6,766 nucleotides of DNA, taken from assembly GCA_028274885.1 (NCBI GenBank), contig JAQCMX010000084.1:1-6766 (forward strand). Direction: 5' to 3'. Positions 1-4,576 of the stretch are shown here, in pieces; the first letter of the stretch is position 1; every line of letters begins with the position of its first letter. The translations under genes and the position numbers were made by a program. This stretch comes from Haloarculaceae archaeon. GTDB lineage: Archaea; Halobacteriota; Halobacteria; Halobacteriales; Haloarculaceae. The notes under the pieces are model-generated. The model worked only from the letters and a program-made list of their open reading frames with translations. It was not told the origin of the DNA and did not search any database.

Positions 1-1
1 G

Positions 2-118
2 TCGAGTGACGGCCAACAGTCGCTCCTGGAAAAAACCCCGGCACAACTCCACGAGCGGTCACCGGTGTTCGTCGGGAACTCATCTCTTATCTCCCAGCTA
101 GAGGCAACACTGGACTGA
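2..118 (+). CDS. fbp: Fructose-1,6-bisphosphatase class I, C-terminal end (partial)
   Basis: An open frame enters from the left edge and encodes 38 residues before TGA at 116-118. The segment has a run of the form L-L-E-K-T-P-A-Q-L-H-E-R-S-P followed by V-F-V-G-N. This matches the closing part of class I fructose-1,6-bisphosphatases, where a Leu-x-x-x-P-x-x-x-H-Q-R-x-P stretch precedes a Gly-Ser/Asn and a final helix. The enzyme removes the 1-phosphate of fructose 1,6-bisphosphate in gluconeogenesis, in the cytoplasm. The catalytic metal-binding part lies outside the window, so activity cannot be judged. The inositol monophosphatase-like archaeal FBPases lack this tail, which favours the class I type. 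The gene converges on the minus-strand gene ending at 281. The call rests on a short C-terminal motif only. Confidence 0.72.
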   Translation, partial: SSDGQQSLLEKTPAQLHERSPVFVGNSSLISQLEATLD

Positions 119-163
119 GCACAGAGACCCAGCCAAGACAGTCTCCAGAGGGTCGCAAACCGG

Positions 164-279
164 CTCATAGTGATTAATGCGAGTCTTTACCGCCGTGCTC
201 GAAGAAGATATCGGGGACACGCTGTGAGATGTCAATCTCCGGGATGGGAGCACAAAACAACCGCACTAATCACTATCAG
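164..279. repeat. Nested inverted repeat (MITE-like or terminator-like hairpin)
   Basis: Bases 164-181 and 262-279 are inverted copies of each other with 16 of 18 positions matching, including a perfect 10-bp core (ATAGTGATTA at 167-176, TAATCACTAT at 267-276). Inside them GTGCTC at 195-200 pairs with GAGCAC at 248-253, and GAGAT at 226-230 pairs with ATCTC at 235-239 around a 4-base loop. The three pairs are properly nested, so either strand could fold into one long imperfect stem. The element fills the gap between two convergent genes and ends one base before the minus-strand stop codon. No flanking target duplication is visible. It could be a decayed miniature inverted-repeat element, a bidirectional terminator structure or a structured RNA. 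Confidence 0.55.
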
Positions 280-280
280 A

Positions 281-1291
281 TCACGTGTCGTTTTGGACTC
301 GGTCGGTACCGAGGGCTTCGAAGGACCCGGTGGTCCGGTCGCCGGTTCGGTGTGCATCGAGGTAATAACAGACGCCTGGCTGGTGGGCGGCGCCGACGAT
401 CAGGTGGACCGGGGTGCTGTCGGTGGTGCTATCGTAGACCGCGAAGTCGGCCATCCGCTGGTTGCGGGCGTGTGTGAAGATCTCGAGTTCGGGGTCGTGG
501 CGGCGCAACCACTCCCGTTCGAGTGGCTGTGGCAGGAACACCCGCTTGTAGTACCGCTGCAGATCAACGAGCAGGGCTGGATCTTGCGCGGCCTGACGGG
601 ATTTGCGGAAGGACGCGAAATCCTCGCCGGTGGCAAACTCCTCGTGACTCATCAAAAAGTTGGATGCCACGTCCCCCAGAGCCGAGGCAAACGAATCCCC
701 GTACAGTTCCCGGCCCGAATCGATGAGTGAAAACGCGTTCCGGCGAAAGCGCGCCGCGACGGTACGGACGTCCTCGACGAACCCGTCGAACGTGCTGGCA
801 GTCCCGGTGTCTCTGTCTCGGTCTCCGATGACCTCCACGTGTGAGTCGAGTCCCTGCTTGCGACATCGGGTCGCTGCCCAGGTGTAATCGTCCGTCTCGT
901 ACACGTCGGGCATATCGTCGAAGTACATTCTGCGGATCCCCTGCTCACAGTAGACCGTTGCCTGGCTGTCGAGAAGTTGACCCACCTGGCGGCGCAACAG
1001 CGCCCGCTCCGGCTCGGTGTCGGCGTGGGTGATCCCATGGACGTGAAACGACTGGTCGTCGACGGTGATACGATCACCCGGCAGTTCGGTTGTCGGTTCC
1101 CAGTCTGCCAGCAGCCTGCCGGCGAGTTCGAACCAGGTCTCCTTGGCCCTGAAATACGCGTCGTGCTCATCCGTCGTGTCGAGACGGTCTGCAAGCCTCG
1201 AGAGACTGCCGGCGGTGCGGATCGAATCAAACAGCGTCTGCTCGTCAGGATCGAGCGAGGCGAAATCACACTCACGCCCGAGATACGCCAT
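281..1291 (-). CDS. TraB/TIKI/EreA/ChaN-superfamily-like protein, divergent
   Basis: This is a 336-residue soluble protein with no signal peptide or membrane segment. Its function is unknown. Residues 82-121 read as a beta-strand ending in G86-I-T-H89, a helix, then a strand with E116 (C-E-Q-G). Near the C-terminus come R276-N277 and a second G300-A-A-H303 followed by P-G-V. Two G-x-x-H motifs, a Glu at the end of the next strand and an Arg before the last motif are the signature of the TraB/PrgY/TIKI/EreA/ChaN superfamily, whose TIKI members are metal-dependent proteases. The resemblance is by motif order only, and the middle part (about residues 120-270) matches nothing I know. The ATG at 1291 was chosen over the TTG one codon earlier because a TATA-like element at 1316-1322 puts the transcript start at about 1293. 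Archaeal TraB proteins usually carry C-terminal membrane helices; this one does not. Confidence 0.68.
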   Translation of the reverse strand: MAYLGRECDFASLDPDEQTLFDSIRTAGSLSRLADRLDTTDEHDAYFRAKETWFELAGRLLADWEPTTELPGDRITVDDQSFHVHGITHADTEPERALLRRQVGQLLDSQATVYCEQGIRRMYFDDMPDVYETDDYTWAATRCRKQGLDSHVEVIGDRDRDTGTASTFDGFVEDVRTVAARFRRNAFSLIDSGRELYGDSFASALGDVASNFLMSHEEFATGEDFASFRKSRQAAQDPALLVDLQRYYKRVFLPQPLEREWLRRHDPELEIFTHARNQRMADFAVYDSTTDSTPVHLIVGAAHQPGVCYYLDAHRTGDRTTGSFEALGTDRVQNDT

Positions 1292-1315
1292 CAACTATCG
1301 TACGACTCTCCCGGA

Positions 1316-1322
1316 GATAAAG
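1316..1322 (-). promoter_or_regulatory. TATA-like element for the TraB/TIKI-like gene
   Basis: CTTTATC on the minus strand lies about 26 nt before the ATG at 1291. This predicts a leaderless or nearly leaderless transcript, common in haloarchaea. There is no Shine-Dalgarno sequence at the usual spacing. Confidence 0.5.
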
Positions 1323-1522
1323 CCCGCGTCATCGGTCGCGATTGTTGTCCCTGCTCGCAGCGTTGCCGTAGCTGTGCCTGACAGTCCCAGCTCTGTTCGA
1401 CACTCTGAACGGTTGTTCTGTTTAGCATATCAGTCCGAGCAAATCAGCGTGGCCCCGCTCGTCGTGGCGAAATCTCTCGCCCGGGTAGCCAGGCTGTTCG
1501 AGCGCTGTGATCATGCATGTGC

Positions 1523-1534
1523 CGCGGTACCGCG
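1523..1534. promoter_or_regulatory. 12-bp palindrome upstream of aIF1A
   Basis: CGCGGTACCGCG is a perfect palindrome. It is centred about 47 bp before the predicted aIF1A transcription start and just upstream of the BRE/TATA region, where archaeal activators often bind. A regulatory role is inferred from position only; palindromes of this length also occur by chance in GC-rich DNA. Confidence 0.3.
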
Positions 1535-1546
1535 AATCTCGGACGA

Positions 1547-1553
1547 CTTATGA
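1547..1553 (+). promoter_or_regulatory. TATA-like element for aIF1A
   Basis: CTTATGA is centred on 1550, 26 nt before the ATG at 1576. The transcript would begin at or very near the start codon (leaderless), which agrees with the absence of a Shine-Dalgarno sequence at the usual distance. Confidence 0.5.
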
Positions 1554-1575
1554 TCGCGGGGGACGAATATAGCGT

Positions 1576-1860
1576 ATGAGCGACGAATCAGGGCGCCGGA
1601 ATCTCCGGATGCCATCGGACGACGAACAGTTCGCCGTTGTGACAGAACACAACGGCGGCAACCACGTGCAGGTGCAATGCGAGGACGGCGAAAACCGGAT
1701 GGGACGGATCCCCGGACGGATGAAATACCGCGTCTGGATCGAAGAGGGCGATGTCGTCCTCGTCGACCCGTGGGACTGGCAAGATGAGAAAGCCGACATC
1801 GAGTGGCGCTACACGGGGCAGGATGCCGACCAGCTCCGTGCCGAAGGCCACATCGAGTGA
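1576..1860 (+). CDS. eif1A: Translation initiation factor aIF1A
   Basis: This 94-residue protein is full length for archaeal initiation factor 1A, the counterpart of eukaryotic eIF1A and bacterial IF1. It binds the A site of the small ribosomal subunit and helps start-codon selection. The N-terminal G-R-R-N-L-R-M-P segment is the basic tail. Residues about 18-80 form the S1-like OB fold with R-I-P-G-R-M-K in the middle and the D-P-W-D-W-Q-D-E-K-A-D block. The acidic tail ends D-A-D-Q-L-R-A-E-G-H-I. Several core positions (the T-E-H-N-G-G-N-H region and K-Y-R-V-W-I-E-E-G-D) differ from the commoner haloarchaeal form with M-L-G-A-N and Q-K-R-I-W-I. As some haloarchaea carry more than one copy, this may be a second paralogue; that is from memory and inference. 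Promoter spacing supports the ATG at 1576. Confidence 0.95.
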   Translation: MSDESGRRNLRMPSDDEQFAVVTEHNGGNHVQVQCEDGENRMGRIPGRMKYRVWIEEGDVVLVDPWDWQDEKADIEWRYTGQDADQLRAEGHIE

Positions 1861-1957
1861 TACCGCCGCGTGGGAGAGCGGAACAAGGCAGAGAGACAGC
1901 CGGGTACCTTCCGACGCCGGCACGATTTCTTCTACAGATCTGACACGTACTGTGTGG

Positions 1958-1966
1958 AAAAATATA
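1958..1966 (+). promoter_or_regulatory. TATA box for the small zinc-ribbon gene
   Basis: AAAAATATA is an AT-rich block standing out from GC-rich surroundings. Transcription would start near 1988, giving a leader of about 20 nt before the ATG at 2008. AGGT at 1995-1998, nine bases ahead of the start codon, may act as a weak ribosome binding site. Confidence 0.55.
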
Positions 1967-2007
1967 TCCCAACTCAGTCCGGAAGGCAAGGCGTAGGTAG
2001 CACAAGG

Positions 2008-2163
2008 ATGGAGTGGACCCGAACCTCTGTGCCGTCGATTGTCAATGCGTGTGAGTGTGGCAGTGACAAAGTCGAAGCGAGAGCCGATGGGCTGGTAAAA
2101 CTGTACCGCTGTGCCGAGTGTCACACGTCGCTTGGCGACCTGACGATGGGTCGCGAACCGTAG
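2008..2163 (+). CDS. Small four-cysteine zinc-ribbon protein
   Basis: This 51-residue protein has C15-x-C17 and C35-x-x-C38 separated by 17 residues with alternating charged and hydrophobic positions, followed by H39. This is the layout of a one-knuckle-pair zinc ribbon, so it probably binds one zinc ion. Very small zinc-finger proteins of this kind are numerous in haloarchaea and most have no known function. The frame stays open upstream to 1870, but that extension would cover the TATA box at 1958-1966 and is basic and low in haloarchaeal character, so the ATG at 2008 is chosen. It follows aIF1A on the same strand after 147 nt but seems to have its own promoter. The function is not recognised. 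Confidence 0.7.
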   Translation: MEWTRTSVPSIVNACECGSDKVEARADGLVKLYRCAECHTSLGDLTMGREP

Positions 2164-2234
2164 TGTACTGTTGGCGAAGTCAGAGCGTGACCACAGGCTC
2201 TCGGGGAGGTCTGTGAGTATCGCAAAACCGGATT

Positions 2235-2248
2235 CCCTCTCGGGAGGG
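2235..2248 (-). terminator. Possible terminator hairpin after cspA
   Basis: CCCTC at 2235-2239 pairs with GAGGG at 2244-2248 around a 4-base loop, about 10 nt past the cspA stop codon. On the minus strand it is followed within about 8 bases by a short TTTT run. It lies between two convergent genes. The U-tract is short, so the call is weak. Confidence 0.35.
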
Positions 2249-2258
2249 CAGTCCGGGG

Positions 2259-2453
2259 TTAGTTACGTACGACGTTCGTCGCGCGCGGGCCTTTCGGGGC
2301 CGACTCGATATCGAATTCGATCTCTGTGCCTTCTTCGAGGTCCGGACCGCCAACGTCCTCCATGTGAAAGAAAACGTCCTCGTCCTTGTCGTCAGTCTCG
2401 ATGAAACCGTAACCGCCTGTGTCGTGGAAGAAATCCACCGTACCGTTTACCAT
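2259..2453 (-). CDS. cspA: Cold-shock domain protein CspA
   Basis: This 64-residue protein is the whole of a cold-shock domain and nothing more, the usual length in haloarchaea. The start reads M-V-N-G-T-V-D-F-F. The RNP1 motif G-G-Y-G-F-I-E is at residues 13-19 and RNP2 V-F-F-H-M at 27-31. The end is A-P-K-G-P-R-A-T-N-V. Such proteins bind single-stranded RNA or DNA in the cytoplasm and act as RNA chaperones. The tryptophan of bacterial K-G-F/W-G-F-I is replaced here, as expected for the halophilic form. The gene stands alone on the minus strand, facing the small zinc-ribbon gene. Its leader has about 37-40 nt between the predicted transcript start and the ATG, unlike the leaderless neighbours. 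Confidence 0.96.
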   Translation of the reverse strand: MVNGTVDFFHDTGGYGFIETDDKDEDVFFHMEDVGGPDLEEGTEIEFDIESAPKGPRATNVVRN

Positions 2454-2485
2454 TGCGAATAAACAAATGAATGCCGCGTATGTAA

Positions 2486-2492
2486 CACCTCC
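2486..2492 (-). promoter_or_regulatory. GGAGGTG in the 5' leader of cspA
   Basis: On the minus strand GGAGGTG is a near-perfect match to the archaeal anti-Shine-Dalgarno sequence, but it lies 32 nt ahead of the cspA ATG, too far for normal initiation. It sits close to the predicted transcript start. It may be chance, or may be brought near the start codon by folding of the leader. Confidence 0.3.
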
Positions 2493-2514
2493 GATAGACG
2501 TTCAGAAATGTGTA

Positions 2515-2523
2515 CTATATTTT
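2515..2523 (-). promoter_or_regulatory. TATA box for cspA
   Basis: AAAATATAG on the minus strand, preceded by GACC. Transcription would start near 2492-2495, giving a leader of roughly 40 nt. Confidence 0.55.
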
Positions 2524-2787
2524 GGTCATTTGTGCAGGTCCCGATATGATTGCAGCCCCTTACACATTCAGTGTATTCTGAAGGTCATACCGCTACCACC
2601 GTCGGTATAATCACCACATTCTGTCGAACCTACAGTTCAGTACCAGGCTGCTCCGCCGGAGACATGCGACATCGACAGGACCGGGACAGATCGTGCCCGA
2701 TCATCGCCATGTTCACCGCCTCGTAGGGCGATCGGTTCGGCGCAGTTATTTTCCGTCGATCCCGGCGGCTGTTGACAAGCGAGTCTA

Positions 2788-2800
2788 ACCCTCAAAGGGT
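2788..2800 (-). terminator. Short hairpin downstream of the HEAT gene
   Basis: ACCCT (2788-2792) and AGGGT (2796-2800) form a 5-bp stem with a 3-base loop, about 50 nt past the HEAT-gene stop. There is no clear T-tract after it, so a terminator role is only a possibility. Confidence 0.25.
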
Positions 2801-2848
2801 ATCGATGGTCTGTGCTATCGAGGCTTTCACATTTTCCAGTACCCACTA

Positions 2849-3628
2849 TCAGCCGGTCACACTCTCGACGACATCCGGTCGTTCCTGTGCGAGTCTCGCG
2901 AGCGTCCCGGCTGCGACTTTCCGTACGGCCTCTTCCTCGTGACCCCTGAGATCCGCGATTATCCCGGCGGCCGGCGTGACCGCGTCCGGATGCGTCGCCG
3001 CGAGTATGCCGAAGATACCAGTTGTGTTGTGCTGGATTGCGACATCGTTGGTATTCAACAGAGGCCGGAGCGCGTCAGTTGCCGGCGCGACCGCCTCCGG
3101 GAGTTCCTGCACTAGCGCCGCTAGCGCCTCGACGGCGTTGTGCTGGACTGTCTGGCTATCGTGTTCGACCAACGCGGCGAGGTCCATCGCAGCGGGAGCC
3201 ACCGCGTCCGCGTGTGTCTCTGCGACCCGTCCGAGAGCACCAGCGCTCCACGCCGCAACGACAGGGTCGTCGGTGTCGAGAAGCGGGAGCACTGTGTCTA
3301 TCTCTCTCGCAATTGTGTCGGACCGGTTGGCGGCGGCGGCAAAGAGCGCTCTTGCCACGACCTTTTGCGTCTTCGTACCGAGATCCCGAGTCAGCGCACC
3401 GACAAATGCGTCGAACGGTTCGCTGTCGGCCGCGGCTGACGGTTCGGTCACGATGGTCTCCGCAACGGCCCGGAGCAGTCGGTTTCGCTCCCCTGTTGGT
3501 CTGGCTCCAGTATCGCCGCCATTACGCTGCTCCGTTTCCCGTAATGCCGTCAGCAGCGCGGACAGCTCTGTGCCCGACCCGTCTGAATCGGTCGGTTCCG
3601 ACCGCTCGGCTGGATTGGTGTCGGTCAT
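2849..3628 (-). CDS. HEAT/ARM-repeat protein
   Basis: This is a 259-residue protein with no membrane segment or signal peptide. Residues 1-50 are polar, acidic and probably disordered. Residues 106-253 are four consecutive units of exactly 37 residues (106-142, 143-179, 180-216, 217-253). Each starts V/I-A/T-P/R-x and ends in a short helix followed by P/A-D/E-A/V. A weaker unit lies at about 73-105. The pattern is that of a HEAT or armadillo alpha-solenoid, a protein-binding scaffold; no catalytic residues are apparent. It ends six residues into what would be another unit. The frame continues upstream to a TTG at 3694 inside the cupin gene, but the ATG at 3628 (40 nt after the cupin stop) is the better start. 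As last gene of a three-gene cluster its partner may be the cupin or the zinc-finger protein (inference). Confidence 0.85.
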   Translation of the reverse strand: MTDTNPAERSEPTDSDGSGTELSALLTALRETEQRNGGDTGARPTGERNRLLRAVAETIVTEPSAAADSEPFDAFVGALTRDLGTKTQKVVARALFAAAANRSDTIAREIDTVLPLLDTDDPVVAAWSAGALGRVAETHADAVAPAAMDLAALVEHDSQTVQHNAVEALAALVQELPEAVAPATDALRPLLNTNDVAIQHNTTGIFGILAATHPDAVTPAAGIIADLRGHEEEAVRKVAAGTLARLAQERPDVVESVTG

Positions 3629-3668
3629 CGGTGCGTCGTTGAAGATTCGTTCGAGAGCACGACCGTGG

Positions 3669-4103
3669 TTACGCTTTGACGACTGTCTCGCCAACTGGCT
3701 GGAGCTCCTCCTCGAACTCGGAGACGTTGGTCCCGTCGGAGAAGAATCCGAGGAACCTGGCGGTCTCCTCTCCGTGGTTGTGGAAGCCGTGGGGTGCCAT
3801 CGGCGGGACTACGGCGATGTCGCCAGCCCCGATGTGGCCGTCCGCGTCGCCGACCCACGCTTCGACGTCCTCGCCCTGAAGACAGACGATGACCTCCTCC
3901 GGGCTGTCGGTATGTGTCCCCAGCCGCTTGTCGGGTTCGATCTCGAAGTAGACGACGTTGTGTCCCCCTTCGAGTTCCTTCCCGGTCGTCGCCGGAAACT
4001 CCGGCGAGAACGGGAAGTTGACGCCCACCTCCATCTCGGTGGTTTCCTGTGTCATCTCCACAAGTTCGAGTTCGTCCAGTGAGACTGTCTTGAGCTCCGA
4101 CAT
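3669..4103 (-). CDS. Single-domain cupin protein
   Basis: This 144-residue protein contains one cupin beta-barrel. Motif 1 is G62-x-H64-x-D66-x3-E70-x6-G77, in which the usual second histidine is aspartate. Motif 2 is G94-x5-P100-x4-H105-x3-N109. H64, E70 and H105 would hold a metal ion, with D66 as a possible fourth ligand. The spacing fits small cupins of the dioxygenase/isomerase/sugar-binding type, but the substrate cannot be predicted. A cytoplasmic location is likely, as there is no signal peptide. The ATG lies three bases after the TGA of the upstream zinc-finger gene, so the two are very probably translationally coupled. The His-to-Asp change in motif 1 occurs in other cupins and need not abolish metal binding. 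The gene is intact, but the function is not recognised beyond the fold. Confidence 0.88.
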   Translation of the reverse strand: MSELKTVSLDELELVEMTQETTEMEVGVNFPFSPEFPATTGKELEGGHNVVYFEIEPDKRLGTHTDSPEEVIVCLQGEDVEAWVGDADGHIGAGDIAVVPPMAPHGFHNHGEETARFLGFFSDGTNVSEFEEELQPVGETVVKA

Positions 4104-4106
4104 GGG

Positions 4107-4418
4107 TCACTCGGCTGCCTCCTTGTCCAGTTGGTCGTCCATGCGGGTCAATTTCGTCACCGGCAGCCCCGCACGCTCGGAGTGTTCCTTGATTGCCTCC
4201 TCGCTGGGTGCCCGGTAATGACAGTACGCACACTCGGTATCGCTCTTGGGGTCCTCAAGCACGTCGGTGCTCACCCACTCGACCTCAATGCCTTCCTTCT
4301 CGAGTTCCGCGATAGCTCCCTGTGAGGCCTTGAGCGCCTCCCGTTTGTTCTCCTCGTCGGTGATGTCTGCGTCCATCTCGCGCCAGATACCGAAGTCGAT
4401 CAGGTCTTTGTCTGACAT
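4107..4418 (-). CDS. Small protein with a C2H-type zinc finger
   Basis: This 103-residue acidic protein is the first gene of the cluster. Residues about 20-42 look like a charged helix (D-E-E-N-K-R-E-A-L-K then A-I-A-E-L-E-K-E-G), followed by a strand V-E-W-V-S. C63-x2-C66-x12-H79 has exactly the C-C-H spacing of a classical C2H2 finger, but the second histidine expected 3-5 residues later is absent; H67 beside C66 could supply a fourth ligand. The protein may bind nucleic acid or a protein partner (inference). An upstream in-frame start at 4445 exists, but a TATA element at 4445-4453 predicts a transcript starting about 4423, so the ATG at 4418 is used and the message is essentially leaderless. 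The family is not recognised. Confidence 0.82.
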   Translation of the reverse strand: MSDKDLIDFGIWREMDADITDEENKREALKASQGAIAELEKEGIEVEWVSTDVLEDPKSDTECAYCHYRAPSEEAIKEHSERAGLPVTKLTRMDDQLDKEAAE

Positions 4419-4444
4419 ACATGCCGTTACAGGGAAGGCTGGCA

Positions 4445-4453
4445 CTTATAGAT
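4445..4453 (-). promoter_or_regulatory. TATA element for the zinc finger-cupin-HEAT cluster
   Basis: TATCTATAAG on the minus strand places the transcript start about 5 nt before the ATG at 4418. It is preceded directly by the palindrome at 4466-4491. Confidence 0.5.
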
Positions 4454-4465
4454 ACGGAGAATTAC

Positions 4466-4501
4466 ATTTCACTCAGACATCTTAGTGAAATTCCTTTCAC
4501 T
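4466..4501. promoter_or_regulatory. Palindromic operator candidate with an extra half-site
   Basis: ATTTCACT at 4466-4473 and AGTGAAAT at 4484-4491 are perfect 8-bp inverted arms. Inside them AGA (4475-4477) and TCT (4480-4482) also pair, so 11 of 13 half-positions of a 26-bp palindrome match. TTTCACT occurs once more at 4495-4501 as a direct copy of the left arm. The site lies at about -43 to -68 relative to the predicted start of the zinc finger-cupin-HEAT transcript, immediately upstream of the BRE/TATA. This is a typical place for a dimeric archaeal activator, or for a repressor. The cognate factor is unknown; the HTH protein encoded just upstream (4577-5566) is one candidate. Confidence 0.6.
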
Positions 4502-4576
4502 GGGCCGTCGTTCACGGAGTCAGATCGCCTCCGCGTCGTCTCAGCCAGATGCTCGACCCGCAATACATTGAATCGG

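Larger units (their letters stand above)
2454..2848. other. 395-bp stretch without a convincing gene
   Basis: The cspA-proximal part (about 2454-2640) is clearly more AT-rich than the coding sequence. It holds the cspA leader and TATA box and three small inverted repeats: TACAC/GTGTA at 2561-2565 and 2571-2575, TTCAG/CTGAA at 2567-2571 and 2578-2582, and ATACCG/CGGTAT at 2587-2592 and 2603-2608. The first two overlap, so only one can form at a time. The part next to the HEAT gene holds ACCCT-CAA-AGGGT at 2788-2800, a possible terminator hairpin for the upstream operon. A GTG-initiated frame at 2846-2637 on the minus strand lacks third-position GC bias and looks non-coding. Confidence 0.5.

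Noticed and set aside
170..730. Plus-strand frame of 186 codons
   Set aside because: It lies mainly antisense to the TraB/TIKI-like gene and shows no recognisable motif; the minus-strand protein has clear motifs and a promoter.
1511..2005. Minus-strand frame of 164 codons
   Set aside because: It is opposite aIF1A, rich in Arg, Ser and Pro, and has no motif; a shadow frame.
1870..2007. 46-codon N-terminal extension of the small zinc-ribbon protein
   Set aside because: It runs through the AAAAATATA promoter element, and its residues look like translated intergenic DNA.
2637..2846. Minus-strand frame of 69 codons between the HEAT gene and cspA
   Set aside because: It begins with GTG just past the HEAT stop, lacks third-position GC bias, has no domain and covers a hairpin; it looks non-coding.
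3629..3694. Upstream extension of the HEAT protein from a TTG at 3694
   Set aside because: It would overlap the cupin gene by 26 nt and use a rare start, whereas ATG at 3628 gives an acidic, typically haloarchaeal N-terminus.
2976..4082. Long plus-strand frame of 368 codons opposite the HEAT and cupin genes
   Set aside because: It is antisense to two well-supported genes, spans their junction, and its composition (Ser, Ala, Arg rich, no domain) is what the reverse strand of GC-biased haloarchaeal genes produces.
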